Positions 50,066 to 61,224 of a stretch of DNA of 64,000 nucleotides are shown here, piece by piece. The notes beneath the pieces are model-generated. The model was not told where the DNA came from. It did not search any database and saw nothing but the letters and a program-made list of their open reading frames with translations. Source of the DNA: Pardosa pseudoannulata (Eukaryota; Arthropoda; Arachnida; Araneae; Lycosidae); the NCBI GenBank assembly GCA_032207245.1, contig CM063499.1:76671020-76735019 (forward strand), written 5' to 3'. Position 1 is the stretch's first letter, and every line of letters starts with the position of its first letter. A program made the translations under genes and the position numbers.

Positions 50066-50240
50066 GTCGAACGGTGACCAACTGGTAGAGCGCTGCTCTT
50101 CGGTACCGGAGTTTGTGGGTACGAATCCCTCTGAGGACTTGGATGTTCGTAGCCGTTCGGACTCACTTTTAAGCAATAGGTCCCTCTTTCATTAGCCCTC
50201 GTGTAGAAAGAGTAGACCATAGCGCTCCAAACGGAACTTT
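50066..50240 (+). mobile_element. tRNA-derived SINE, nearly full length
   Basis: TCGAACGGTGACCAACTGGTAG (A-box region), GAGCGCTGCTCTTCGGTACC, GTGGGTACGAATCCC (B box), GATGTTCGTAGCCGTTCGGA, AGCAATAGGTCCCTC, CATTAGCCCTCGTGTAG, GCGCTCCAAACGG. RNA polymerase III boxes are recognisable. Target duplications are not clear. Confidence 0.85.
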
Positions 50241-50384
50241 AATGCTCTAAAAAGAAAACTTTAAAAATGTACCGTAGTTCACGTTTATGCATTCGAAAGC
50301 AAGATGTTTGTGTTGTCATGAGTTGGGTATGTTTTTTTAGTAATCCTAGTGTGAGTTTAAATGCTGTCATTTCCAGAAGGATGT

Positions 50385-50903
50385 GCCCTTATAATCTATT
50401 TCAGAAACTAGAAAAAGAAAAAAAAAAGCTAGTTTTGTAAAGGCTCACTTTAATCCAATAATAACTTTGCTTATAAAAAGTTTCGAATCGCCAAATACAT
50501 AGAAAAATGAAGCCAAATTGTAAGCCATTCAAGGGTTACTAGGATGTCTTCAAAGCGGAAACGAATCTGATTGATTAGGTCCCCTGAACAACCGTGGTTT
50601 CTAAGGTCTAATTGGTGGACCCCCGCTGTAGTACTAAAACAGTAGACCGTCGTACTCCAAACAAACCAAATCTTTTTATAAAATAATAGTTTTCTGCTTT
50701 TTGAAATTTGCTTCCTTAGTTTTTTATTGTTAATCAGTTGCGTCACCAATGGCAACGAATGACTGATTCATCTGATACATTCTGCCTTTTGGCTGATGAG
50801 ACTCCGAATGGCTTCCATACCATCAGCGGGATTCGAACCCAAGAAGGTTTCCATTCGACCACTATAGTATATAAAATTCAGGTTTAATACTATGTTACAC
50901 GTA
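50385..50903. repeat. B repeat copy 2 (left part)
   Basis: Matches 10475-10998. It contains the minus-strand B box at 50828-50840 and stops at ACGTA, where a hAT-like element begins. Confidence 0.75.
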
Positions 50904-51540
50904 CCGGGTTCCCACGGTCCTTAAAAACTCCTTAATTTTTAAATTAGAATGCAATCAGTTTCTCCATTGACGCGATCCGCTTTCTTCACTTTCTATCAGT
51001 TTTAGCCGTATTCTCCTAACTTTCTAGTTTTGTAAGTTAGGAGTTATATTTGCTCATAATTGGTTCTAAGAATGGCAGTACAGGTGATAACTACTGTTCA
51101 AAGAATATGTATATTAAGAATATATATAAAATATTTGTTAATGTTTATAACTTTCTTTTACATATTCTAATCAATAGTGCAGTATTAATAAAAAAAAATC
51201 TTCAAATACATATGGTTTCAGTGTATTACTGTAGTAATTCAGAATTCCTTTCCTTGATATTCTTAAAAAATTATGAAAATACTTTTAATTTATTATTACT
51301 TTTTCTGGTCACGAGCTAGAAAATTTATTTGACAAATAATCTTTTGTATCCTTAAAAGGTTTAAAGTATAAAGTCATCTGCCCTTTCCTAATCATGCAGA
51401 TTTTAATTAAACGAAGAATGGAGGATGGGGGTTTGTAGATACTTCAGTTACTTATGGAAGTTTAATTTTCTTAGGATTGAGTATAATAGAAAAGTCCACA
51501 ACTTTCTTCTTTCCCAGGCAACGTCGGGTATAATCAGCGA

Positions 51541-51586
<46 letters not shown>

Positions 51587-51923
51587 TAAACCCTTAGAAA
51601 GTATTTTTTATAATGTATTTTATTCACAATTTATTTCTAGTTTGATCACTCAAAAAATTTGAGATGTACATTTTTCAAAATTAGTTTTTGTCAAATAGAT
51701 TTATCTTATTGCTAATTTTTAGGCATTTTTAAAAACTTAATTCAGAAATGTTGTAGGGCATTTATTGAACATGCCTTGTATGGTTCATGATCATTAAAAT
51801 AGGTTCCTCATGAGATAGGGTTTTTGTCGTTATGCCGTGTATTTCAAGTAGGTCCTTATAAAAGGTTACTTTGGCCCTTAAAAAGTCCTTAATTTTTGTT
51901 CTACAAAAACAGCGGGAACCCTG
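50904..51923. mobile_element. hAT-like MITE, about 1.0 kb
   Basis: The left end is CCGGGTTCCCACGG...CCTTAAAAACTCCTTAA. The right end (complement) is CAGGGTTCCCGCTG...AATTAAGGACTTTTTAAGG. So long imperfect inverted repeats carry CAGGGTTCCC tips, typical of non-autonomous hAT elements. No direct target duplication is visible, and the flanks belong to different parts of B. A 41-base (TA)n lies at 51541-51581. Confidence 0.65.
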
Positions 51924-52789
51924 TGTTTGACCGCGAGACTCTGCAGGTATGCCCCAGTGGTGGTCGGTAGACCGCAAGTACTGAACCGCTCCACTTGGTG
52001 GACCCCCTCTGTAGTAGTAAAACAGTAGACCATCGTGTTCCTAACAAACCAAATATTTTATAACATAATAGTTTTCTGCTTTTTGAAATTCGGTTCGTTA
52101 GTTTTTTATTATTGTTAATCAGTTGCCTCACCAATGACGACGAATGACTGATGCGTCTGAGAACTCTACAGTCTGCCTTTTGGCGGATGAGTCTCCGAAG
52201 GCTTCCATAGCATCAGCGGGATTCGAACCCATAAAAGTTACCATTCGGTCACTATAGTATAAAAAATTTAGGTTTAATGCCATGTTATACGTAACTAATC
52301 TTATTTTTATTCTTAGATTCTGATTGAAAACCCATAAAGTAAGGATTGTGTTCTACCTGTGAAAGTGGAATTGTGGCAAGTCTGTAGCTTGTAATAACTC
52401 TGTATATACTTTTGAAATAAATTCTCTTTAAGAAATTATGCAGCATTGATTTTTGCATATTTCAAACGGTGTATTGTTTTCTAGTTCCCAGTTGAATGAC
52501 ACGTTCTGATGACCATATTAGATTTCTTTGTAATTACAGCAAACATTATTTAGTCTACATAGATTGCCAACTTAATTCACGAGATGTAGGATTATTAAAT
52601 ACAATTCTGACGACAGTTAAAGCGTTCACGCTGTAAAACATGCATGAGAATAGAGTTCTTGCCTTCATTTTTCTAGCACTGTTAGTATTCCAGCACCCGA
52701 AAATCAGTTTCTCAAACGGCAACATGATCACATAGAAACCGCAACCAGCCCTCCCTTCCAAATAATCTTTCTTTTATAAGTTTTTATGA
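51924..52789. repeat. B repeat copy 3
   Basis: It starts within B (ACCGCGAGACTCTGCAGG...), matches 9320-9400 and then 10720-11480, and includes the minus-strand tRNA-like head with B box at 52218-52230. It runs directly into the tandem array. Confidence 0.75.
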
Positions 52790-53110
52790 TAAAGGCTCTC
52801 TAGCGGATAATGCGAAATCTGACAACTAACGCCACCAATCGGTGGCATGGTAAAAAATGTAGTAAACGCTTAACACTTACAGAAAGTGAAGTAACTGGAC
52901 GTAGATGGACATTCTAGATACTTTTTCTTATATAATTTTAAAAGCCCTCTAACTGCTAAAAAGAATGACCTACATCAACGTCATCTATCGCCAGGTAGCA
53001 TATCTTTTATAGTTTTTCAGTGTCTAGAAGCCCTCTAGTGGCCAAAATGAAAACCGACAACAACACCATCTATCGTCCATATGGTTAAAAAAAATTGTAG
53101 AAGCGAGGTA
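52790..53110. repeat. Short version of the ~178-bp array
   Basis: CTCTCTAGCGG at 52797, CCCTCTAACTG at 52945 and CCCTCTAGTGGCCAAAA at 53031, with GACAACAACACCATCTATCG. About two and a half units, versus about eight at 11480-12850. Confidence 0.8.
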
Positions 53111-53417
53111 ACTGGGTCATCAGCGAATCAACGCAATAGGAACAATATGTCACCACTAGAGTTGTAAGCAGTGGAAAAAACCGGGTTTTTTGGAAAGGGA
53201 ATTTTGAAGTATTTTGTTTACTTTTTATCCTAATCGCACAAGACAATTTTTACATGTTTAGCATGAAAGTATAAGTATATTTTTCTTTTGAGAAATATCC
53301 AATATTTTTATTATTACATAAATATTAGGCAATCAGCAGCGTCACAAAACCCATAAATCTTTATTTTTCTTGGATAATATATATACATATATATATCTTT
53401 ATAAATATATATATATG

Positions 53418-53449
<32 letters not shown>

Positions 53450-53481
53450 CATATATATATCTTTATAAATATATATATATG

Positions 53482-53517
<36 letters not shown>

Positions 53518-53830
53518 GTGTGTGTGTGTGAAGGAATTAGACAAAATGCAACAGTGTCATTTGATTACTCCTTTAAATGATATATGCATTACAAAATATA
53601 ATAAACTGTTATTTTAAATTTAAAGATATTTATTTTTATATTGTAAAAGGAGGGGAAAAATTTAATATAAAGTAATTTACATAATAAATAAAGATTCAAA
53701 ATACTGTATATAATTATTATATTAGCCATTCAAATTGAAGCAACCAGTTATACGTTTCATAAGACTAACAGGGTAATTAATTACATAAGTACTACTATAA
53801 AATCATTTAAATGTTCATTACTATTATTTC

Positions 53831-53881
<51 letters not shown>

Positions 53882-54524
53882 TAAATTTAAAAAAAATCTC
53901 TTGGAAATAATATGCTAGTTCTTAAATAGCCACTGTTGAAAAAATAGATGTAAACATTGTTAAAATGATTTCTTCCCAAAATTCCGGGTTTATTTCCACC
54001 TCTTCAAAATTCCGGGTTTCTCTAATCACCACATTTTAGACAGATTCTTTGCTCTCGTTCTTCATTGCTGCTTTGAATGCCAAAGAATGAGAGTAATCAA
54101 AGCACAATTCTTCGGGGGAAAAAAAGACAACCGTAATAATTGTGGGAAGCACTGGTGACTCCCACCACGAAAACTGCTTCAAGCCTGATTTTTATAACTC
54201 ATTTTATCTGCTGCAAATAATATTTTAGCATATTGATAAGCTTACTGACCTATTCTTTCGCATTAGCGTGCAGTTAACATGAGAAAGAAGTTAACTATCG
54301 TCATAAAAAAATAATAAAAACACTTAAATTGAAACTCTAAGCATCTCCAACTGAACTAAACTTAACAGAAATGAACTCTTACTGGAGGGAGAGGGGGGTA
54401 CAACCTGTTAAACACATCTTCCAACTGAACTCATATTTGGGAAAAAACATAACATGACATACGCCAACAAGCCCTACAAGATGCAAGTTCAACTGGATTC
54501 TCTGGGCCGAGGCAACACCAAAAG
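53111..54524. other. Intergenic DNA with two (TA)n microsatellites, no gene seen
   Basis: (TA)n with a higher-order ATATATCTTTATAAATATA unit repeated at 53375-53520, and a pure TA run at 53834-53877. The words AATTCCGGGTTTATTTCC and AAATTCCGGGTTTCTC near 53970-54020 are a short direct repeat. No coding frame is supported. Confidence 0.6.
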
Positions 54525-54794
54525 AGAGAAGGCCTGAGCACAGTTTACCAGAAAATATGATGACGTAGTGACATTAGGCTGACAACATTCTGTTACTCTG
54601 ACCAGAAACTTCCAAGTTATCACTTTTCCAATTATTTCCGCCGCCAAATGCAAAATCAACATATATGTAAGGAATATGCGTATTGGCAACGTTGGCGGAA
54701 TTCGTTTCCTGAGCGGGGGATATGATAGTCCCTTTGTGCTTACTCTGAGTATGCGAATTCAATTCCTGTATATTTCGGTTATTTTTTTATAATA

Positions 54795-54950
54795 ATGCCG
54801 TTTAAATGTATTGTTCCTATTTGTAAAAGTAATTATGACTCGGAAGGTAGCAAAAAATCAGTTTTCTCGTTTCCAAAAAAAGAAATTTTGTGACAAAAGT
54901 GGATTAACTCGATTCCTAGAAAAGCCTGACTGTGAACAAGAATTGTCATT
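54795..54950 (+). pseudogene. THAP zinc-finger exon, copy B
   Basis: The ATG at 54795 opens MPFKCIVPICKSNYDSEG, followed by KKSVFSFPKKE. C5 and C10 are the first zinc ligands, and the P-x-K-K after FSF fits the THAP pattern better than copy A does. An in-frame stop follows (TTTTGTGA at about 54886-54893). Beyond it another frame gives KWINSIPRK, the expected W-x2-(S/A)-x-P-R-K part of the domain, so the exon is broken by a small indel. The second zinc pair is absent. In the intact family this N-terminal domain binds the transposon ends. A splice donor like that of copy A (CATGTAAGT) is altered here to CATTAAAGT. Confidence 0.7.
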
Positions 54951-55371
54951 AAAGTAAACTATTGTTATTTACAATTTTTAAGCTAAAGATATAAGATTAA
55001 ACCCCTACTTAAAAAGTAGTTTTACAGCAGTTAAAGTTTTTTTTACAGTTACTTTAGATCAGGGGTAGGCAACGCGGCGCCCGCGGGCGCCATGGCGCCC
55101 ACTATCGATTTTTAATGCGCCCTCGCTGGACTAATTTAAATGTATGATAGCCAGAGCGATTTACTTACTCTTGTTAAACGGCGATATACAGCAAGTAGTC
55201 AGTTTAGTTTAGGATTGTGCATAGATTAGCAGTTTGCTAACCTTGAGCTTATCTAATAACAGGCACGTATTTTTTGCTAGTGTGTGATCGTATTTCGAAT
55301 AGACCACACGTAGACCGTGCATTTAAAACTACCAAGTAATCCGAAATAATTCTTTTCTTTCAAAACCCTTC

Positions 55372-57420
55372 ATGGATAAATGTAAAAGAAAAAGAACATA
55401 TTATTTTAACGGTGAATGGGAACATCTGTATTGTTTCGTTGATTACAAAGAGAAGTGTATTTGTTTGTTGTGTAATAATAGTGTTGCGATTCCCAAGAAA
55501 AGTAATATTGAACCACATTTTAAGACCGTTCATTCCAATTTTGATAATGACTATCCAATGAACTCTGAAATTAGAAGAAAAAAAATTATTTCTTTAAAAT
55601 CTTCAATAACTAACCAGCAAAGTTTTTTTACTAAACCACTGCAACAACATAAAGCAGCAACGATCGCGTCATATAAAATATTGCATTTGTTAGCTAAGAA
55701 TAAAAAAACATTTACAGATGGAGAATTAGTGAAAGAAACCATGTTAGAAGCTGCTGATTCACTTTTTGAAGATTTGGTTTGGTTTTGAAGTGCTACGGTT
55801 TACTTTTTGCAACACGAGGGCTAATGAGACAGAGACCTACTGCTTAAAGCCGATTCCGAACGGCTACGAACATCCATGCCATAGTGGGATTCGAACTCAC
55901 GAACTCTGGTTCCGAAGGCCAGCACCCTAATCATTCGGCCCACTTTTTGAATAATTTAAAAATAAAAAAAAATAGTTTCAGCTATAAACACGTTGCAATT
56001 ATCAGCACGAACTGTTACTAGAAGAATTGAAGTAATTGCGGAGACTTTGGAGGCAGAATTAGCAAATGATATTTAAAATTGTATTTTCTTTTCGCTACAG
56101 ATGGATGAATCGACAGACGTGACAAATATATCACAATTAGCAATTTGCGTGAAGATGGTATTTTCTGATTTTACAACAAAAGAAGAATTCCTTAAAGTTC
56201 TGCCTTTAAAGGGAAGCACCAGAGGTTAAGATATCTTTTCTACTTTTAAAAAGTATAAAACAGATGTAAAAATTACCTGTACAAAAGTTATTGTCAATTA
56301 CAACAGACGGGGCACCAGCGATGACTGGTAAGAAAAAAGGATTTATTGCCTTATGTAGACAGGATTCCTTATTCCCTAAATTTATTTCTTATCATTGCCT
56401 CATACATCAGGAAATGTTATGTTCAAAAACAATTGGTTTTCAACACGTATTTACGATAGTAACAAAAATTATTAATTCCATAACATCGGGAGCAATGCAA
56501 CACATGTTGTTTAAATTACTTTTAGAAGATGAGGACGTTCAGCTCACAGATCTTCTTTTACATACTGAAGTGAGGTGGCTGAGCAGAAGTAAAATACTTG
56601 AGCGGTTTATCATGCTTTTGCCACAAATAAAGGAATTTATTGCATCAAGAGGCGATTTTTACGAACAATTAGAAAATAAGGATTGGCTAATCGACCTCGG
56701 ATTTCTGACAGATATGACGTCAAAGTTGAATGAATTAAATTTAAAAATACAAGGGAAAAATCAGCATATCGCTGACATGATTAGTGCAGTAAATGCATTT
56801 TAATGCAAGTTAGTGTTGTTGAAATCCCATCTATTGAAAAAATCATTATCACATTTCCCAAATATAAAATATACTGTTGAGAGTTTAAATTTGAATAATG
56901 AAAATTTTACTGCTACATCATATTTAGAAATTATAGATAAGCTAATAGAAAAATTTTCTTCTAGATTTGAAGATTTTGCAGCATTAGAACCCGTTCTAAG
57001 ATTTTTCATAAATCCATTCAATGTTACTGAAGATGATGTCCTTGAAATAGTTTCAGTGTATTTCGAGCTTCATGATATCGAAGATCTAGAATTAGAAATA
57101 ATAAACTTGCAAAGTGATATTATTTTAAAAGCGCATAGTAATGATAAAATATTTTGGAACTTAGTCGATGAAAATAAGTATTCTATTTTAAGGAAATGTG
57201 TGCTAAAATGTATTCATATTGGGCAACAAAATACAATTGCGAGTCTTTGTTCTCAAATATGAAATATTTGAAATCAAAATACCGAACAAAGCTTAATGAC
57301 TCACATTTAGATAATTGTTTAAGGACCGGGAACTCTAAATATATCCCCAATTATAAGAAATTAGCTGTAAATATGGACACCCAAGTTTCACACTGCATTA
57401 TATATATATTATTATGTATG
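55372..57420 (+). pseudogene. hAT transposase (ZBED5/GTF2IRD2-like), broken
   Basis: The N-terminal frame from the ATG at 55372 has a BED-type finger (CLLC, then H-x4-H in HFKTVH). It runs to about 55770, where a SINE is inserted. The catalytic region follows: LQMDESTDVTNISQLAI near 56098 (first catalytic Asp region), then SITTDGAPAMTGKKKGF at 56293, YHCLIHQE near 56393, and LHTEVRWLSRSKILERF near 56561. The C-terminal dimerisation region ends with YNCESLFSNMKYLKSKYR near 57228 and DSHLDNCLR. It is inactivated by stops at 56074, 56227 and 56801, by frame changes near 56262 and 57215, and by the SINE. The family (BED finger plus hAT domain, as in domesticated ZBED5 and GTF2IRD2 C-terminus) is recognised by motif order. 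There are no introns in this copy. Confidence 0.9.
55771..55940 (-). mobile_element. SINE inside the hAT transposase
   Basis: A full-length SINE on the minus strand. Read in its own direction it starts GGCCGAATGATTAGGGTGCTGG, written in part, has the B box GAGTTCGAATCCC, then GGATGTTCGTAGCCGTTCGG, CTCATTAGCCCTCGTGTTGC and the tail CACTTCAAAACCAAACC. It is flanked by 11-bp duplications CACTTTTTGAA (55760-55770 and 55941-55951). It interrupts the transposase after its N-terminal domain. Confidence 0.95.
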
Positions 57421-57567
57421 ACACCAACAAAATAAAGTTATAAAAAATCTGTTTTTTTAATGCCTATTTATACCTGTTGATTATTTTTAAAATATGCGCC
57501 CTCGGTGATTTTTAAATTTAGAATTGTGCCCTTAAGGACAAACAGGTTGCCGACCCCTGCTCTAGAT

Positions 57568-58950
57568 TATAGACAGTACTTTTGTTTCGATTAACGTGGA
57601 TGAAGAAATTTGACGAATAAATAAGAATATTCTTTGTTTTTTCACATATATATATTAAAAATTATTCAATTATTAAAAATGTAGTTTGTCATATATAAAT
57701 AATACTTGCAAATTTTACAATGCAATATTACAATTTCTTTAGAATAAACTACTTAAGTAAAATTATGCTAAAAACATGTTAAATATCGTATTTTTTTCTA
57801 AATTGAGTAAAAAGAAAAAGTTCAAAATATAATGTAGTATAAACTTTTATATCATTAAAACGTCATTTAGAATTAGTATTTTGATAATAAATTGATTAAT
57901 GTTTGATATTTGAAAAATATTCCTATCTGTATAGACGGTTGAAATTTTTGTATTTTCATTTGTAAAGCAACTAAAAGAATATAGTAATTATATATTATAT
58001 ATCATTGAAGTTGACATTTGGATGTAAACCTTTTAATACTTTAAAAAGTATAGTGAATTTCTGTTTAGATAATTATTTTATAACATTTTACAAAAACTGT
58101 TTTATTTGTAACACACTAAAGTACTGTATGTCTCTTGTTAGGAAAGAGGAAAAAGTATTATCAAAAGCCATTGAACAGAGCTTAAAATTTGTAGAAAAAT
58201 CCAAATGTATTTCGAATACTATGGCAGAACTTTCAATTTGTGTATCCCAAAACGAACTGAATAACTATTAGACATTTTTGGATATGAAGATTAATATATT
58301 CTTTGCACATATAGTTACCAAATCCATAAATAACTTCTTCCGTTTGTATTGATAAAAATTTATCTGTATCAGTGTTTTTTAACAATACAAAGTTCAACAA
58401 AAGAGGTCAGTATAACTTTCCCTGTGTTTTTACTGACTTAAAATCTATATTTCATGTGTTAATTACTTAGGTTAATACTCATAGGTTGTATATTGTAAAT
58501 GATTTTAATATATCTTGAACAAATTTTCTTAAGTATATTATGTGTATTTTCATTGTGTATGTATCAAGTTATCAAGTGTAAAGAAATAAAGTTAAAGTCT
58601 AATTTTTTATTAATAGAATTATTAATCTGTTATACAATAATGAAATTTTCATTCTCGTTTTTAACATCAAATGTAAAAAAAAATTCTGATTTTGTTTTGT
58701 TTTTGAGAAATAAAATTTCATTTAAATGTATGTTTTTTTTTTTTTTTTTACCTTATTTAGTACACTGTGTACTTATGGTTTTGCTCTTCAAAACTCGGGG
58801 AAATTTTTTTACTTGAAGTTAGATGAAATAGTTTTAAATATATTTCCTGGATTAAATGTAGAAATTTCTTAAAATTTTATGAATGTATATCTAAGTAGTA
58901 GAAGAAGCATAAATAATAAAATTCTAGGATGTTTTATTTTTCTTTTAAAA
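57568..58950. other. Interior of THAP copy B, shared with copy A, no intact gene
   Basis: Colinear with the complement of 6188-6762 and then 2407-3095. Frames of 88 residues (58005-58271) and 105 residues (58499-58816) are partly conserved between copies, but they resemble no known transposase domain and contain poly-T. They could be exon or intron remnants. Confidence 0.5.
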
Positions 58951-59370
58951 GTATAAACATATTTAAATAAGTGTTTTCTTTTTTTAAATAATTTATAACT
59001 CTCCATTTGACATTTAATGCACTATCCATATTTTAGATAAAGTATGTTAATATCCTGATTATGGGGATGATAAGTGTTATTCTGAAAATCTGGAAGGATT
59101 ATAATTTGTGCTAGAGTTAATACTTTTTTATTATAGAATTCAAATTTAGAGTGTATATGTTTTACAAATGTGTGTTATTTTAGGCGTAATTGATAGACTA
59201 AACAAAAAGCAATACATTCTGTGTCTGAGAACGGTTAATGTTAATCAAAACAACTGAAATTTGCTATAAATAATTGCCAGTAAATAATAAATCAAATTTT
59301 TGGTGTCGTTAAAACTACAGCTTCAAGTGAATGGCTTTGATAGTCAGCCTAATATCGTGACGTTACAGTG

Positions 59371-59414
59371 AGTGTGCTCGGGGCCATCGTGATCACGATG
59401 GCCCCGGTGTGCTC
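59371..59414. repeat. Perfect 26-bp palindrome flanked by 9-bp direct repeats
   Basis: 59380-59405 is a perfect palindrome with arm GGGGCCATCGTGA. The flanks are AGTGTGCTC (59371-59379) and GGTGTGCTC (59406-59414), 8 of 9 identical. The left THAP inverted repeat lacks this insertion. It looks like two transposon tips joined without an interior. Confidence 0.8.
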
Positions 59415-59453
59415 AGGCCTTCTCTGTTGATCCGGCCCTACGGCGATTTCACG

Positions 59454-59970
59454 CAGTATCGCAAATCTCAATTTATGATAATTCTAGCTTTAGTTTCAAA
59501 CCGAAAGGCAGTTTATTGTTTGTCTATTAGCTGTTGTAAAGATTAAAATGAATGGGAAGGGCATTATAGTAGTTCGTGACGTTGCAACAAATTGCTCTAT
59601 TCCATGGGGATCTAAGGTTGAGGTGTAGTAAACATATCTTTAATGTGGCAACGCCAAAATACTGTATCTCGTTTGGCAAGTGGCAACAGCATATGCTGTT
59701 CTTCAAATCTAAACAATATCCTCAGTCTGAATAAAATTTTCAACCTTCACGATATCCGATTTAATAAAGTCATTATACCAATATAGAATTCTAGTTTATG
59801 ACATTTTTGCTCAGGTAATCTCAAACTGTAAATTAATCTTGGGTATTATGCTATGATTGCATATTGTATTTCTCTGTATTACTTGGGTTGTTTGTAGAAT
59901 ACGACCGAATTATTTGCTGAAAACGTTAATGTAACTGTTTCTTTAGGAAATTGTTTGTTTTAATTACAAC
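59454..59970. repeat. C repeat copy
   Basis: CGATTTCACGCAGTATCGC onward, matching 25908 and 27051. The interior after AATTGTTTGTTTTAATTACAA is deleted relative to those copies, and it joins GTAAAAGTTGGTATTC at 59972. Confidence 0.8.
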
Positions 59971-60302
59971 TAGTAAAAGTTGGTATTCTTCAGATAGGTC
60001 AGTATATTTAGAATTTAGTCTGTATTTTATGTCATTATGTTTATTGCATTTGTTTGTATTTTAATTTTATTTTTCTAAAATTATTTTAAAATGATAACAT
60101 TGTAAGAAACTGAAATGTGTGTAAAAAAAGCTAGAGAAATTTTTTAAAATGTTTGTGTGTAAGAGAAAGAAATTCAATTTTTTTCTGCATATGAATCTTT
60201 ATAGTATGGTTTATAGATGTATTTCTTTAGATTGAATATTTTTCTTATTTTGCTATTTATTAGTAAGTTGCTATATGTTTTCCCTTTCCTATTGTAATAT
60301 AC

Positions 60303-60478
60303 GCCGAACAATGGCCGATTGGTTAGGGTGCTGGCCATTGGTACCGGAGTTCGTGGGTTCGTATCCCACAGTGGCATGAACTTTCGTAGCCGTTCGGAAT
60401 CGGCATTAAACTGTAGGTCCCGGTCTCATTAGCCCTCGTGTTGCAAAAAGTAGACCGTAGCACTCCAAACCAAACCAA
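60303..60478 (+). mobile_element. Full-length tRNA-derived SINE with exact empty site
   Basis: GCCGAACAATGGCCGATTGG contains an A box (TGGCCGATTGG), and GTGGGTTCGTATCCC is the B box. Then come CCGTTCGGAATCGG, GTCTCATTAGCCCTCGTG and the tail CACTCCAAACCAAACCAA. It is flanked by 15-bp duplications CCTATTGTAATATAC (60288-60302) and CCTATTATAATATAC (60479-60493). The uninterrupted site is at about 28163-28177. Confidence 0.96.
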
Positions 60479-61027
60479 CCTATTATAATATACAAGACTT
60501 ATCAATATTTACGTATGCAATTTTTACTGTATAATCTTTATATACAATGTTTAGTATATATTGTTTCTGTCAAATTGTACATAAGAAAGAAGGTGGAATT
60601 ATTTGAAATACCTTCCACGCTTAGAAATATTTTTTCAGTGTTATCAATTATCACATCTTAGAACTAAACTTATCAAATTTGGCCGTTTCCAAGTTTATGG
60701 GGCCCCTGGAGCCCAGTTCAGTATGGATGCCAAGCATGGGAGATATCGCCAAATTCTAGAACCCTATTTTCTGGCAAACCTTGCTCTTCTTTTTGGATTC
60801 TTCCCCCTCCCTAAAAATGGTGGGAGTGTCAATCGGCACCTTTATTTTAGGGTATTGGGAGAAATGACACGTGATTTGATTATCTGACCTTTATTGGTTC
60901 TTGTAACTAACAATACTCTAAGACCGCTGAATATGGATTTTCTAGCGTCCATTTCTGCTGTGCTCTGAAGGTTTGTCCATTTTGTCTGAGCTCTTATAAT
61001 TTTTTTTCGTTTCTTAAATTTAATACC

Positions 61028-61224
61028 AGAGCTCACAACAATACAATTATGGGCTTGTGGAGATCAATTAAGAGATCCCTCCGCACAGTTCGCAAGTGTG
61101 AAAATCAATTTGATTCGTATCTTTGTGAATTTATGTGAAGGAAAATGAAAGAAAATCCGCAAGATGCTTTTCAGGATTTTTTAAATCGATCAAACGTGTA
61201 TATCCCTGAACAACTCAGGATACT
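61028..61224 (+). pseudogene. Second relic of the IS1595/ISXO2-like transposase
   Basis: RAHNNTIMGLW, then IKRSLRTVRKCENQFDSYLC and EFM followed by an in-frame stop where the first copy has W. Then RKMKENPQDAFQDF, with a frame change near 61190. Together with 28742-28942 it shows the relic was duplicated with the whole segment and continues to decay. Confidence 0.6.

Larger units (their letters stand above)
55060..57559 (+). mobile_element. hAT element (Buster-like), 2500 bp, inside the THAP element
   Basis: The ends are CAGGGGTAGGCAAC and GTTGCCGACCCCTG, inverted repeats with one mismatch. It is flanked by 8-bp duplications CTTTAGAT (55052-55059) and CTCTAGAT (57560-57567). THAP copy A holds the uninterrupted site on the minus strand at about 6763-6785 (AGTTACTTTAGATTATAGAC). 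The TA at the centre of the target fits the nnnTAnnn preference reported for Buster-type hATs. It encodes a broken transposase. Confidence 0.95.
54525..59425 (+). mobile_element. THAP-transposase DNA transposon, copy B (both ends present)
   Basis: The left tip AGAGAAGGCCTGAGCACA (54525-54542) is perfectly repeated in inverse at 59408-59425. The similarity resumes further in: GTAGTGACATTAGGCTGAC near 54565-54583 against GTCAGCCTAATATCGTGACG at 59343-59362. The inverted repeat is thus about 60 bases, with a palindrome inserted in the right arm. Inside are a THAP exon (54795) and a hAT element carrying a SINE. Relative to copy A it lacks about 3.1 kb around 58265, where ACGAACTG joins ACATTTTTGG. 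I find no convincing target duplication outside the tips. Confidence 0.8.
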
